Positions 26,083 through 37,106 of a stretch of 64,000 nucleotides of DNA are shown in pieces. Location: contig NZ_FONT01000003.1 in the NCBI RefSeq assembly GCF_900113025.1, positions 1-64,000 of the forward strand, written 5' to 3'. The DNA is from Alteribacillus iranensis. Lineage in GTDB: Bacteria > Bacillota > Bacilli > Bacillales > Marinococcaceae. Every line of letters begins with the position of its first letter. Positions within the stretch are counted from its first letter, which is position 1. A program made the position numbers and the translations under genes. The notes below the pieces were generated by a model, which saw only the letters and a program-made list of their open reading frames with translations, was not told where the DNA came from and made no database searches.

Positions 26083-26098
26083 TACTCATTTTTTGATC

Positions 26099-26299
26099 CT
26101 ATTCTTTTTTGTTTACAGGTATGAACCAGCATCCTTGATCTGTTTGTTCTTCTGTTACAGGTATATTCTCGGTGTGAAGTTCTGACCGGATAGAGTCGAT
26201 CATGTCCTTTGTTTCTGCAAAGGCAGAGTACCCTGCCCTTATTTTTTCCACCTTCTGAGATACAAGTTCATGTTGCGTTCCTTTTCCTGCTACATCCAT
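26099..26299 (-). CDS. Small conserved-position hypothetical protein
   Basis: 66-aa soluble protein of unknown function, MDVAGKGTQHELVSQKVEKI at the start and CWFIPVNKKE at the end. ATG 26299 is chosen because AGGAGG lies 8 nt upstream; the in-frame extension to 26338 carries this RBS. A TATAAT on the minus strand (26350-26355) about 50 nt before the start suggests its own promoter rather than read-through from ytrHI. B. subtilis also has a small gene between ytrI and nrnA (ytzJ, as I recall), so orthology is possible but not shown. Confidence 0.65.
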   Translation of the reverse strand: MDVAGKGTQHELVSQKVEKIRAGYSAFAETKDMIDSIRSELHTENIPVTEEQTDQGCWFIPVNKKE

Positions 26300-26448
26300 A
26301 GAATCGCCTCCTAAGGAGAATGTTGTGTAGCTATACAATTGATACCTTCATTATACATTATTTGCAAAACCTTTTGAAAACAAAATTTTGTCACCTTTTC
26401 TTACCGGATGACAAAGTTTCCTCTTTTCTTAATGTGTCAGGGACAGAG

Positions 26449-26475
26449 AAGCAATCCGGGGTGATTGCTTTTTTT
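26449..26475. terminator. Hairpin behind ytrI, T-run on the plus strand
   Basis: AAGCAATC (26449-26456) pairs with GATTGCTT (26463-26470). The T-run lies to the right, so the better terminator is for plus-strand transcripts; on the minus strand the tail is TTCTCT. It touches the ytrI stop codon. Confidence 0.65.
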
Positions 26476-26980
26476 ACGATCCTGGAGTCCTAATTGCAAT
26501 TACTAATTCTAAATTAGTGTATATATACATTTCTTTAATAACTAGATTCCATTCATTGTCTCCCACCTCATACGTTTTATTTTCAATGGCTTTCCGTATT
26601 AAATCCTTTCCGTCTACGACACTTTCGATATTTTTGTTCTTTAAAAAGTTAATTTCTTCTTCTGCCTGTTGTTTTAATTCAAAAAGGGCTAATTCATTTA
26701 ATCGCATTTCTTTTTCGTTGGCAAACTGTATTTTTATTTCTTGAACGGTTAGTTTCTTTTCATTTTCTTCGTTTCGTTTTTTCTCTTCACTTCGTAAGAT
26801 TTCAATTTGTTCTTTTTGATGTTCTATTTGAAGTTTTTGTTTGTTTATCTCTACTACTAACTCTTCGTGTACGGCCCCAAATTGAAAGAGAAAGAACGCC
26901 CATCCACCGAGTACTCCAATAAACACACCGGCAAAAAAACGCTGCCAACCTGGCCGGCGGTAATAGGGAGGTATCCTCAT
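26474..26980 (-). CDS. ytrI: Sporulation membrane protein YtrI
   Basis: 168-aa protein with one N-terminal membrane segment (about 14-34, FFAGVFIGVLGGWAFFLFQFG) and a long coiled-coil (about 40-115, KQKLQIEHQKEQIEILRSEEK and onward) before a small C-terminal beta domain. The start ATG 26980 overlaps the ytrH stop (ATGA); AGGAG lies 11 nt upstream. The ytrH-ytrI pair is controlled by sigma-E in B. subtilis and needed for efficient sporulation in the mother cell (established). Function at the molecular level is unknown. Confidence 0.88.
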   Translation of the reverse strand: MRIPPYYRRPGWQRFFAGVFIGVLGGWAFFLFQFGAVHEELVVEINKQKLQIEHQKEQIEILRSEEKKRNEENEKKLTVQEIKIQFANEKEMRLNELALFELKQQAEEEINFLKNKNIESVVDGKDLIRKAIENKTYEVGDNEWNLVIKEMYIYTNLELVIAIRTPGS

Positions 26981-27315
26981 GGAGAAATCTGCTCCTGGGT
27001 AATCCATTGAATAAGAAGAGTGCCAGCATTAGCACCAGCTAAAGCCGCACACATCATACCTACTGTTTTGTAAACATCCGCGTGAGTACCGTAAAACAGC
27101 CCTCTTTCTAAGGAGGTGATCGCGTCAAAAGTCCCACCGATTGCCGCCACTAAAGCCCATATTTTTAAGCTTGCCGCTAAGTCGTGGACAGTTGATAGAG
27201 GAGGTTTGCCGATTAAGAAAGCCCCCATACCGCCAATAAGAGAGCCGCCAATAATAACACCAAATGCAACAAAGAAATCCATAATTAACGTGCCTGCAAA
27301 TTCTCGGCTTATCAT
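26977..27315 (-). CDS. ytrH: Sporulation membrane protein YtrH
   Basis: 112-aa membrane protein with about three hydrophobic segments (10-34, 48-64 and 83-104), including GVIIGGSLIGGMGAFLIGKPP. Orthologue of B. subtilis YtrH by position beside dnaE, size and coupling to ytrI. GGAGAGGAG precedes ATG 27315. On the minus strand upstream, GCATATC and CTTATATT about 14 bp apart (near 27430-27460) weakly resemble a sigma-E promoter. Confidence 0.88.
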   Translation of the reverse strand: MISREFAGTLIMDFFVAFGVIIGGSLIGGMGAFLIGKPPLSTVHDLAASLKIWALVAAIGGTFDAITSLERGLFYGTHADVYKTVGMMCAALAGANAGTLLIQWITQEQISP

Positions 27316-27508
27316 GAAGTGATTCTCCTCTCCAAAAAATAGCTATCGTTTGTCATGCAAGAAGAAGCTATTCTTCCAGCTAATAAACCCGTACTAACAA
27401 TATAAGAAGAGAGAGAGCCTGATATGCTTGTTTTATCATTTCGTGAGATTCATAATAGAGAAAGGTAGTCCAGTCCGACTTGAGCTTTAAAAACAAAGGA
27501 GTATCATT

Positions 27509-30500
27509 ATGGAATTCGTCCATTTACACATACATACAGAATACAGTTTGCTTGATAGTACGGTTAGAATCGAAGAGCTGGTAGAAAAGGCTTTTCAGTA
27601 TAAAATGAGAGCACTGGCTATTACGGATAAGGATGTATTGCATGGTGTGATTCCTTTTTATAAAAAATGCAAATCACTTCAAATAAAGCCAATTATAGGA
27701 ATGGAATTATGGGTGCGGGGAATAAAATTAGATAATGACTTTCCGGTTATTTTGTTAGCTGAAAATAACACGGGTTATATGTCACTTATTAGATTATCAA
27801 CAATGAAACAAACAACAGGTTATGTTGATTTTTCTGTTGTTATGAAGGAAATAGAACACTGCATAGTCATTATTCCTTATGCGGACAGTGAACCAGCTTC
27901 CCTGTTAAGAACAGACAGGCTGAATGATTGTAGGGCTGTCCTTCATCAATGGAAACAGGCACTGGGACAGAAGCCATTATTTTTGGAGAGACAATCAGTG
28001 GGTCAAGACACTAACATTTTGAATATATGGAAGCAACTGAGCGTGGAAAATGAAATTCCTATGATCGCAGGTAACAATGTTCATATGATGAATAAGACGG
28101 AGAAGCAGCCACTGTCTGCGTTAAGAGCCATCGATCAGGGGGTATCTTTGAGTGATGTTAGACAAAGCGACTCAGGGTTGGATGGTAGTTTTTTAAGCAT
28201 GGATGAAATGGAAAAAGAACTTCCAGAAGATAGACAGGCTGTAAAGTTAACAGCAGAAATAGCAGACAAGTGTCACGTTACGCTTCAATTTAATGATACT
28301 CATATGCCAAAATACCCGTTAACAGAGGGGAATACAGCAAAAGATACGTTACGCAAATGGTGTGACTCAGGGCTGAGAAAACGTTATAAAAATATAGACA
28401 CTACGGTTCAGAAACGTCTTGAATACGAACTGGAGATTATTGAGCAGATGGGTTTTCAAGACTATTTCTTAATAGTTGCCGACTTTGTAAAGTATGCCAG
28501 GGAAAAAGGTATACTCGTAGGGCCCGGAAGAGGGTCTGCTGCAGGGTCACTCGTAGCATATGTGTTAGAAATAACAGATATTGATCCAATCGCTCATCAT
28601 TTGCTATTTGAACGCTTTCTAAATCCAGAAAGAGTAAGTTTACCAGATATAGATATAGATTTTCCTGATTACAGGCGCGATGAGGTCATTGAATATGTTT
28701 GGAAAAAGTACGGGTATGAACGTGTTGCGCGAATTGTTACATTTGGAACGTTCGGTGCCAGAGCAGCTGTCAGAGATGCAGGAAGAGTTTTAGAAGCCCC
28801 GTCAGCATTAGTTGACAGATTAGCTTCTCTTATCCCCCAAGACCATGGGGTAACATTAAAGAAAGCAATTGAATCGGAAATTACTCTGCAAAGACTTATG
28901 GATAAGGAGCCAAAAGCTCAGCTCTTGATGCAATTAGCGTCGAAGATAGAAGGACTTCCGCGACATACTTCTGTTCACGCTGCGGGCTTAGTCATGAGTG
29001 AAGAGGTGCTTACTACTCATGTTCCATTAATGAAAAAAAATGAAAATGTGCTATTGACTCAGTATCCAATGGATATACTGGAAGACATCGGTTTAATTAA
29101 AATGGATTTTCTAGGTCTGAAAAACCTTAGTCTATTAGAGCACATTATGTTTTCTATAAGGCGCGAAGAAGGGAAAAAGATAAATATAAGACAACTTCCA
29201 ACAGATGATCCGCAGACGTTTAAGAGATTGGCTGCAGGAGACACGACTGGGATATTTCAGTTGGAGTCAGCTGGTATGAGAGAGGCATTAAGACAAGTGA
29301 AGCCGACAGCTTTTGAGGACATTGCAGCGGTTAATGCTTTATATCGGCCAGGACCGATGGAAAGTATTCCTGTTTATGCTCGACGCAAGCATGGGAAGGA
29401 AGAATTAACCTATCTTCATGATGATTTAAAAGAAATACTTTCTCCTACTTACGGGGTGATCATTTATCAAGAACAAATCATGCAAATTGCCGCTGTTATG
29501 GCTGGATACTCTTATGGAGAAGCTGACTTATTCCGAAGAGCGGTAAGTAAAAAGAAACATGATGTTTTAGAGGAAGAACGTGCTCGTTTTATCGATAGAG
29601 CAACGGGGCAAGGGTACACTCTAGAAACAGCTTCTAATGTTTATGATTTGATTCTCCGGTTTGCCAATTATGGATTCAATCGCTCTCACGCTGTAGCGTA
29701 TAGTTATATCGCTTATCAATTAGCATATTTAAAAACTCATTATCCGTCTCATTTTTATGCAGCCCTCCTGACTATGAATCAAAATAACTCTCTTAAGATA
29801 GGGTCTTATCAAAGAGAAGCCGCAAATAAAAATGTAAAGATACGACCGCCCTCAATTAACAAAAGCCGAGTCGGTTTCTATGCAAAAGAGAAGGATATAT
29901 ATTATGGATTCCTTGCTCTGAAGTATGTAAACATCTCCCTGGCACGTGCCATCGTTTCCGAACGAAACAATGGATATTACCAGAGTTTTATTGATTTCTT
30001 AATGAGAATTTCTATAAATAAGACAGAAAGAAAAGGGATAGAATCTTTAATCAAAGCAGGGGCTTTTGATGAATTGGAGAACGACCGAGCAAAATTACTA
30101 GCTTCCCTAGACCAGGCAATCGAATACGCAGAGTTTCAAAAAGATTTAGGTGGATTATTAACAGGGGTAGAGAATAACTTTCGTTACGTGGATACCGAGC
30201 CTTTTAGTGACCAAGAGCGCTATGAAGCTGAAAAAGAGGCGACAGGCCATTATTTGACAGGCCATCCGCTTGAAAAATTTCAACGTGTATTGAAGCCGTT
30301 CTCACCTTTGCCTCTACATAAAGAACTGCCGCAAAAAGGAGCATTTTGGACAGCAGGTATCATTGACAGTGTGAAAGCAATACGGACACGGAATGGAGAA
30401 GCAATGTCTTTTCTTACCATTACGGATGGAGCTGGGGAAGCGGAAGTTGTTATATTTCCGAGTGTTCATCGAAAAGTTCATTCCTATATTGAAGAGCAAG

Positions 30501-30826
30501 TCCCTGTATTGTTAGAAGGCCGCAAGGATAAAAAGGATGACAAAAAAATACTGGCGGATCATGTGTTGTCATTAGAAGAATTGCTTAAACAGGGAGATCA
30601 AACACTCTTTTTAAAAATTCCTAAAGAAATGAATGAAAAACAATGTGCTGATAAGGTGAAACAGATTTTAAATGCGTACCCAGGTAACGTTCGTGTGTTG
30701 ATTTATTATGAGAAATTTAATAAAACAATACAATTAGCGGATCGGTTCCGAACCTTTGCCTCTGCGGGATGTTTAAGAGAATTAAAACGTATTCTTTCTG
30801 AAAAATCCGTTGTTTTAAAGCGATAA
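27509..30826 (+). CDS. dnaE: DNA polymerase III alpha subunit DnaE
   Basis: C-family replicative polymerase. In Gram-positives DnaE extends RNA primers before handing over to PolC and also takes part in translesion synthesis (established). 1105 aa. N-terminal PHP domain starts HLHIHTEYSLLD, but the usual TDHG is TDKDVLHG, so the PHP metal site is probably not catalytic. Palm catalytic aspartates are D380 and D382 in PDIDIDFPD and D533 in KMDFLGL; GPGRGSAAGS lies near 337. An OB-fold region lies near 945-1040. There is no separate proofreading domain. ATG 27509 behind AAAGGAG. Divergent from ytrHI, as in B. subtilis. Confidence 0.96.
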   Translation: MEFVHLHIHTEYSLLDSTVRIEELVEKAFQYKMRALAITDKDVLHGVIPFYKKCKSLQIKPIIGMELWVRGIKLDNDFPVILLAENNTGYMSLIRLSTMKQTTGYVDFSVVMKEIEHCIVIIPYADSEPASLLRTDRLNDCRAVLHQWKQALGQKPLFLERQSVGQDTNILNIWKQLSVENEIPMIAGNNVHMMNKTEKQPLSALRAIDQGVSLSDVRQSDSGLDGSFLSMDEMEKELPEDRQAVKLTAEIADKCHVTLQFNDTHMPKYPLTEGNTAKDTLRKWCDSGLRKRYKNIDTTVQKRLEYELEIIEQMGFQDYFLIVADFVKYAREKGILVGPGRGSAAGSLVAYVLEITDIDPIAHHLLFERFLNPERVSLPDIDIDFPDYRRDEVIEYVWKKYGYERVARIVTFGTFGARAAVRDAGRVLEAPSALVDRLASLIPQDHGVTLKKAIESEITLQRLMDKEPKAQLLMQLASKIEGLPRHTSVHAAGLVMSEEVLTTHVPLMKKNENVLLTQYPMDILEDIGLIKMDFLGLKNLSLLEHIMFSIRREEGKKINIRQLPTDDPQTFKRLAAGDTTGIFQLESAGMREALRQVKPTAFEDIAAVNALYRPGPMESIPVYARRKHGKEELTYLHDDLKEILSPTYGVIIYQEQIMQIAAVMAGYSYGEADLFRRAVSKKKHDVLEEERARFIDRATGQGYTLETASNVYDLILRFANYGFNRSHAVAYSYIAYQLAYLKTHYPSHFYAALLTMNQNNSLKIGSYQREAANKNVKIRPPSINKSRVGFYAKEKDIYYGFLALKYVNISLARAIVSERNNGYYQSFIDFLMRISINKTERKGIESLIKAGAFDELENDRAKLLASLDQAIEYAEFQKDLGGLLTGVENNFRYVDTEPFSDQERYEAEKEATGHYLTGHPLEKFQRVLKPFSPLPLHKELPQKGAFWTAGIIDSVKAIRTRNGEAMSFLTITDGAGEAEVVIFPSVHRKVHSYIEEQVPVLLEGRKDKKDDKKILADHVLSLEELLKQGDQTLFLKIPKEMNEKQCADKVKQILNAYPGNVRVLIYYEKFNKTIQLADRFRTFASAGCLRELKRILSEKSVVLKR

Positions 30827-30931
30827 AGGGTGAAGATGTTATTTTCGTCTGTTATAATAAAATGAGCTTTGGAGTTAGTAACAGCTAGTAAATAAACTAA
30901 ATAGAAATTCTTTGAAGGAGAGTGGAGATTT

Positions 30932-32167
30932 GTGACGCTCAAGGAAGATGCTTTGAGAATTCATAGAGAAAACCAGGGGAAGTTGGAATCGAAATCAAAA
31001 GTTCCTGTAAAAAATGCACAGGATTTAAGCTTGGCATACTCGCCGGGAGTAGCGGAACCATGTAAGCAAATTCACGAAGATAAAGAGAAAGTATTTGAAT
31101 ACACAATGAAAGGTAACATGGTCGGAGTTGTATCGAATGGTACAGCAGTTTTAGGTCTTGGAAACATTGGCGCGGAAGCTTCCCTTCCAGTTATGGAAGG
31201 AAAAGCTGTTTTGTTTAAATCATTCGCCGGTGTAGATGCATTTCCGGTTTGTTTAGATACTACAGATATCGACCACTTTGTAGCGACAGTGAAAACAATG
31301 GAACCCTCTTTTGGAGGTATTAACTTAGAAGACATTGCAGCTCCAGATTGCTTCGTTATTGAAGAAAAGTTAAAGAGAGAACTAAGTGTTCCAGTCTTCC
31401 ATGACGATCAACATGGAACAGCTATCGTGACCACTGCAGGGTTGATAAATGCCTTAAAATTAAATAACAAGAAAATTTCTGATATAAAGGTAGTAATTAA
31501 CGGTGCAGGATCGGCAGGAATTGCGATCATCAAGTTATTATTAGAACTTGGGGTTAACGATGTTATTTTATGCGATTCAAAAGGAGCGATCTATGAAGGG
31601 CGCTCACATGGGATGAATAGTATGAAAGAGACAATCGCGGAACGGACAAACAAGCACAAGGCAGAAGGTCAGCTGGAAGATGTCATTTCTGGTGTGGATG
31701 TATTTATTGGTGTGTCAGCTGCTGGTGCGTTGACGAAAGAAATGGTAGCTTCTATGAATCGGGACCCTATTATTTTTGCTATGGCTAACCCTGACCCTGA
31801 AATTATGCCCGACGAAGCAAAAGAAGCAGGAGCAAAAGTAATTGGTACGGGACGTTCTGATTTTCCAAACCAAGTAAATAACGTTCTGGCATTTCCTGGT
31901 GTTTTCCGTGGAGCCTTGGATACAAGTGCCACGGATATTAATGAAGAAATGAAAAAAGCTGCTGTTTATGCTATCGCTGAACTGATTGATGAAAGTGAAT
32001 TGAATGCAGACTATGTTATTCCAGCTCCATTTGATGAGCGAGTAGCACCAGCGGTAGCTTCTGCCGTAGCAAAAGCAGCCATGGACAGTGGCGTGGCCCG
32101 AAAGAAAGTGGACCCAGCGGAAGTAGCGGACAAAACTCGTCATTTGTCTATCATTGGGAAGGAATAA
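30932..32167 (+). CDS. ytsJ: NAD(P)-dependent malic enzyme
   Basis: Oxidatively decarboxylates malate to pyruvate with reduction of NAD(P)+. The 411-aa short form matches B. subtilis YtsJ, the main NADP-dependent malic enzyme that supplies NADPH. Malic signature is SLAYSPGVAEPC (about 32-43), with K/Y residues of the active site, the metal loop FHDDQHGTA (about 156) and nucleotide-binding GAGSAGIAI (about 193). GTG start at 30932 behind GAAGGAGAG. It precedes accDA without a T-tailed terminator, so NADPH and malonyl-CoA supply for lipid synthesis may be cotranscribed. Confidence 0.93.
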   Translation: MTLKEDALRIHRENQGKLESKSKVPVKNAQDLSLAYSPGVAEPCKQIHEDKEKVFEYTMKGNMVGVVSNGTAVLGLGNIGAEASLPVMEGKAVLFKSFAGVDAFPVCLDTTDIDHFVATVKTMEPSFGGINLEDIAAPDCFVIEEKLKRELSVPVFHDDQHGTAIVTTAGLINALKLNNKKISDIKVVINGAGSAGIAIIKLLLELGVNDVILCDSKGAIYEGRSHGMNSMKETIAERTNKHKAEGQLEDVISGVDVFIGVSAAGALTKEMVASMNRDPIIFAMANPDPEIMPDEAKEAGAKVIGTGRSDFPNQVNNVLAFPGVFRGALDTSATDINEEMKKAAVYAIAELIDESELNADYVIPAPFDERVAPAVASAVAKAAMDSGVARKKVDPAEVADKTRHLSIIGKE

Positions 32168-32184
32168 AAGGTTAGATAGATAAC

Positions 32185-32231
32185 TGCAAAGGGATAAGCG
32201 ATCGTCTTCGAGTCGATCGCTTCTCTTTGCA
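32185..32231 (+). other. Strong hairpin between ytsJ and accD without T-run
   Basis: TGCAAAG (32185-32191) pairs with CTTTGCA (32225-32231) and, inside, AAGCGATCG (32196-32204) with CGATCGCTT (32214-32222). No T-run follows, so it may be an RNA processing or stability element rather than a terminator. Confidence 0.6.
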
Positions 32232-32272
32232 AGTGAGCGAGTGTGAAAAGCTGAAGCAAAGAAGGTGTTTTC

Positions 32273-33136
32273 GTGTTAAAAGATTTTTTTAGTAAAAAAA
32301 GAAAATATGCGACAATTCCAGCGGAACGCCAGCAGCCTGCCAATTTCAATGGAGATGGGGGCGTGATGACAAAATGTCCTGAGTGTAAAACCATCTTATA
32401 TACAAAAGAGTTAAAAAAGCAGCTGATGGTTTGCAACAATTGTCACCACCATATGAATTTAACAGCCTATGAGCGAATGGACTCTCTTTGTGATGACGAT
32501 TCCTTTGTTGAGTATGATAAAGATTTGACCGCTCAAGACCCTTTACAGTTTCCAGATTATCCGGAGAAACTTGAAAAAGACCGAGAGAAAACACAATTGA
32601 ATGAAGCGGTAGTAACTGGAGAAGGGTACATTGGCGGGAGTCCGGTCGTTCTTGGTGTGATGGATGCAAGGTTTCGGATGGGAAGCATGGGCACAGCAGC
32701 TGGAGAGAAGATTACAAGGGCTATTGAACATGCTTTAGAAAAAAAACGACCGTTTATTATGTTTTCAGCGTCAGGCGGGGCAAGGATGCAAGAAGGAGTC
32801 CTTAGTCTTATGCAAATGGCAAAAACGAGTGCTGCTTTGAAGAAAATGGACGAAGCTGGCTTACTTTATATATCGGTTATGACTCATCCGACCACAGGAG
32901 GAGTGTCTGCAAGCTTCGCTTCTTTAGGGGATTACAATTTCGCTGAGCCAGGTGCGTTAATTGGATTTGCTGGCAGACGCATCATAGAACAGACAATACG
33001 CCAAGAGCTTCCGGAAGATTTTCAAACTGCTGAGTTTTTATTAAAGCACGGCCAGCTGGATCGTGTAGTTCCACGTGCGGAAATGAAAGAAACGATAGCA
33101 GCTGTACTCGACATTCATGGATACAAAAAGAGGTGA
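32273..33136 (+). CDS. accD: Acetyl-CoA carboxylase carboxyltransferase beta subunit
   Basis: With AccA it transfers the carboxyl group from carboxybiotin to acetyl-CoA, giving malonyl-CoA for fatty acid synthesis. 287 aa with the N-terminal zinc ribbon C35-x2-C38 and C54-x2-C57 and the crotonase-like core ([19 protein letters not shown] near 163, and [21 protein letters not shown] near 212). GTG start at 32273 behind AGAAGGTG. It ends 7 bp before accA; the two are translationally close, as required for an equimolar complex. Confidence 0.96.
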   Translation: MLKDFFSKKRKYATIPAERQQPANFNGDGGVMTKCPECKTILYTKELKKQLMVCNNCHHHMNLTAYERMDSLCDDDSFVEYDKDLTAQDPLQFPDYPEKLEKDREKTQLNEAVVTGEGYIGGSPVVLGVMDARFRMGSMGTAAGEKITRAIEHALEKKRPFIMFSASGGARMQEGVLSLMQMAKTSAALKKMDEAGLLYISVMTHPTTGGVSASFASLGDYNFAEPGALIGFAGRRIIEQTIRQELPEDFQTAEFLLKHGQLDRVVPRAEMKETIAAVLDIHGYKKR

Positions 33137-33143
33137 CAAAGTT

Positions 33144-34127
33144 TTGCCTAATTATTTGCCTTTTGAAAAACCGGTGATTGAGCTTCGTGAAAAAATTGCC
33201 GAACTAAAAGCATTTGCAGAGGAAAAAGAGATGGACCTTGAAGGGGAAATTAACAAACTAGAAGGTCGTCTGGAACAATTGGAAGATGACATATACGCCC
33301 ACCTTACTCCGTGGCAGCGCGTGCAGATCGCAAGACATAATGAGCGTCCGACCACCCTTAATTATATAGACCTTTTATTTACCGATTTTATAGAAATGCA
33401 TGGAGACCGGTTATATGGTGATGACCCAGCAATCGTAGGCGGTATAGCGAAATACAAAGGTAAACCAATAACTGTAATTGGCCACCAAAGAGGCAGAGAT
33501 ACAAAAGAGAACATACATCGAAATTTTGGTATGCCCCACCCAGAAGGATACAGAAAAGCATTGAGATTAATGAAACAAGCCGAGAAATTTCACCGCCCCA
33601 TCGTTTGTTTTATTGATACAAAAGGAGCATATCCTGGGAAGTCCGCTGAGGAACGAGGGCAGAGTGAGGCAATTGCCCGTAATTTAATAGAGATGGCAGG
33701 TTTGCGTACTCCAGTAATTAGTATTGTCATAGGTGAAGGGGGAAGTGGCGGAGCACTCGGTCTTGGGATGGGCAACCATATCCACATGCTGGAAAACTCT
33801 ACTTATTCCGTTATTTCCCCTGAAGGCGCGGCTGCTTTATTGTGGAAAGATGCAAGTCATGCTAGAAAAGCAGCAGAGACAATGAAGATTACTGCCCCTG
33901 ATTTAAAAGAGCTGGGCGTTATCGATGAAATTATTCCAGAGGTCAGAGGAGGGGCGCATAAGGATCTTTCTCAGCAGGCACTTTATATAGACGAGGTGCT
34001 ATTAACCTCTTTAACCTTCTTAAGCGAGAAAAGTGAAGAAGAATTAACATTGGATCGTTACGAGAAGTTTAAAGGAATTGGCGGAGCGGTAACAGCGTCT
34101 CAAAACCCCGAAGATATGAATAAATAA
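33144..34127 (+). CDS. accA: Acetyl-CoA carboxylase carboxyltransferase alpha subunit
   Basis: Partner of AccD in the carboxyltransferase complex. 327 aa, with FEKPVIEL at the start, [28 protein letters not shown] near 125 and [15 protein letters not shown] near 201 forming the carboxybiotin/acetyl-CoA site. I place the start at TTG 33144: GAGGTGA lies 7 nt upstream and the N-terminus then aligns with known AccA proteins. An in-frame ATG at 33117 would overlap accD and carry the RBS, so it is unlikely. A terminator hairpin begins in its stop codon. Confidence 0.94.
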   Translation: MPNYLPFEKPVIELREKIAELKAFAEEKEMDLEGEINKLEGRLEQLEDDIYAHLTPWQRVQIARHNERPTTLNYIDLLFTDFIEMHGDRLYGDDPAIVGGIAKYKGKPITVIGHQRGRDTKENIHRNFGMPHPEGYRKALRLMKQAEKFHRPIVCFIDTKGAYPGKSAEERGQSEAIARNLIEMAGLRTPVISIVIGEGGSGGALGLGMGNHIHMLENSTYSVISPEGAAALLWKDASHARKAAETMKITAPDLKELGVIDEIIPEVRGGAHKDLSQQALYIDEVLLTSLTFLSEKSEEELTLDRYEKFKGIGGAVTASQNPEDMNK

Positions 34128-34156
34128 TGCTTTCTGATATCGGAAAGCATTTTTTC
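34126..34156 (+). terminator. Terminator or attenuator between accA and pfkA
   Basis: AATGCTTTC (34126-34134) and GAAAGCATT (34143-34151) form a perfect 9-bp stem followed by TTTTT. Only about 26 nt remain before pfkA, so either the pfkA promoter overlaps it or transcripts read through. Confidence 0.8.
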
Positions 34157-34179
34157 ATTAACCTATGTAACGGAGGTAA

Positions 34180-35142
<963 letters not shown>

Positions 35143-35206
35143 CGTCGCTTTCCTCCCGTCACTGTGATGAGGAAAGGAACTACTATAATACAGGAGTGAA
35201 TTCAGT

Positions 35207-36964
35207 ATGGTACGAAAAACTAAAATTGTCTGTACGATTGGTCCCGCAAGTGAATCTCCTGGTGTGCTAAAAGAACTAATGGAATCTGGTATGAATGTTG
35301 CCCGCTTAAATTTTTCACATGGGACTCACGAGGAGCATCGAGAGCGCATCATTTCGATACGTAAGATTGCCGAAGAGACAGGAAAAAACATCGGTATCCT
35401 GCTTGATACTAGAGGTCCTGAAATTCGCACACATCAGATGACAAACGGATCCATTCAGCTGGAAAAAGGCCAAGAGCTCATAGTTTCCAGTGAAGAAGTG
35501 GAAGGGACGAAAGAGAAGATATCTGTCACTTACTCAAATCTAGCTGACGACCTAGAGCCGGGTAAATTGATACTTTTAGATGATGGACTGATTGAATTGG
35601 AAGTAATCGAGATTGTTGGTTCGGATGTGCGAACAAAAGTTTTGAATAACGGGGAGCTTAAAAATAGAAAAGGTGTAAATATACCAAACACTAAACTCAA
35701 CTTGCCTGGAATTACAGAGAAAGATGCGGATGATATTAAATTTGGAATAGAAAATGAAGTTGACTTCATCGCTGCTTCTTTTGTAAGGCGCCCATCTGAC
35801 GTTTTAGAAATCAGAGAAATTTTGGAAATTAATGAGGCAGAAGATATTCAAATTATACCTAAGATTGAGAATCAGGAAGGCATTGATAATATTGATGATA
35901 TATTAGAAGTGTCTGATGGATTGATGGTAGCGCGCGGTGATTTAGGAGTAGAGATTCCTCCTGAAGAAGTTCCTTTAGCTCAAAAAGAACTTATTAAAAA
36001 ATGTAACACACGTGCAAAGCCGGTTATCACAGCTACTCAAATGTTGGATTCGATGCAATGGAATCCACGCCCTACTCGAGCAGAGGCAAGTGATGTTGCT
36101 AATGCCATATTCGATGGAACAGATGCCATCATGCTTTCTGGGGAAACCGCTGCAGGTGATTATCCGGTCGAGTCAGTACAGACGATGAGCAACATAGCAA
36201 AAAAAGCGGAAACTGCTCTTAAATATGAAGAAATACTATCCCAAAGAACGAAAGAGAGCCGGCGCTCTATCACAAATTCAATAAGCCAGTCGGTTTCTCA
36301 TACGGCCTTTCATTTAGATGCTGCCGCTATACTAACGGGAACGGAAAGTGGTTACACGGCAAAGGTAGTGTCCAAATACCGTCCGGAATCTCCTATTATA
36401 GCTGTAACTAATACCGAGAAAGTTCAAAGAAGATTATCTTTAGTCTGGGGTGTTACTCCACTTCTTGGTTCCGTAGCAAAAAGCACAGACGAAATGCTCG
36501 ATAGTACCGTGCGTGCTTCATTAAAAGCAGGGCTCGTAAAACATGGAGATCTTGTGGTTATTACAGCTGGTGTCCCTGTAGGCGAAACGGGAACAACCAA
36601 TATTATGAAAGTGCACGTAATTGGAGAAATAATTGGTAAAGGTCAAGGAATTGGCCGTCAAACAGTGCTAGGAAAGGTTATTAAAGCTCGGAATCCGCAA
36701 GAAGCTATGGAAAAGATGGAGGAAGGGAAAATACTAGTCACATACAGTACTGATAAAGAAATGGTACCAGCGTTTGAAAAAGCAGCCGCCGTCGTAACAG
36801 AAGAGGGAGGACTCACATCACACGCCGCAGTCGTAGGCTTGAACCTAGGAATTCCTGTGGTAGTTGGAGTCAATCAAGCAATGGATAAGCTGAAAGATGG
36901 AGAAGAAATTACCGTGGACGCGGCTCGTGGAGATATTTACCGAGGCCACGCTAGTGTACTATAA
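35207..36964 (+). CDS. pyk: Pyruvate kinase with C-terminal PEP-utiliser-like domain
   Basis: Makes pyruvate and ATP from PEP and ADP. 585 aa, equal to the B. subtilis enzyme. Core: TIGPASES and the [11 protein letters not shown] loop, DTRGPEIRT (about 66), metal/active-site lysine motif [10 protein letters not shown] (about 215-224), [12 protein letters not shown] (about 241) and TATQMLDSM (about 274). The extra C-terminal domain (about 475-585) carries [20 protein letters not shown], like the phosphohistidine domain of PEP synthase but with an unclear role. A small hairpin TTTCCTC/GAGGAAA (35149-35175) and a TATAAT (35184-35189) lie in the gap before it. Confidence 0.97.
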   Translation: MVRKTKIVCTIGPASESPGVLKELMESGMNVARLNFSHGTHEEHRERIISIRKIAEETGKNIGILLDTRGPEIRTHQMTNGSIQLEKGQELIVSSEEVEGTKEKISVTYSNLADDLEPGKLILLDDGLIELEVIEIVGSDVRTKVLNNGELKNRKGVNIPNTKLNLPGITEKDADDIKFGIENEVDFIAASFVRRPSDVLEIREILEINEAEDIQIIPKIENQEGIDNIDDILEVSDGLMVARGDLGVEIPPEEVPLAQKELIKKCNTRAKPVITATQMLDSMQWNPRPTRAEASDVANAIFDGTDAIMLSGETAAGDYPVESVQTMSNIAKKAETALKYEEILSQRTKESRRSITNSISQSVSHTAFHLDAAAILTGTESGYTAKVVSKYRPESPIIAVTNTEKVQRRLSLVWGVTPLLGSVAKSTDEMLDSTVRASLKAGLVKHGDLVVITAGVPVGETGTTNIMKVHVIGEIIGKGQGIGRQTVLGKVIKARNPQEAMEKMEEGKILVTYSTDKEMVPAFEKAAAVVTEEGGLTSHAAVVGLNLGIPVVVGVNQAMDKLKDGEEITVDAARGDIYRGHASVL

Positions 36965-36969
36965 AAGCA

Positions 36970-37001
36970 GCGCTCTGGGTTAATCCCAGGGCGTTATGTT
37001 T
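36970..37001 (+). terminator. pfkA-pyk terminator
   Basis: CGCTCTGGG (36971-36979) pairs with CCCAGGGCG (36985-36993, one G-T pair), followed by TTATGTTT. Confidence 0.7.
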
Positions 37002-37106
37002 CCTAATCTATGTCAGAAAGGCGTAAAATGATGTTAGAACGGGAAACTGGTTAGAGATGGTTGTTAGGAAAGCAGTACATTTCTATGATTGGAGGTAAGC
37101 CAAATC

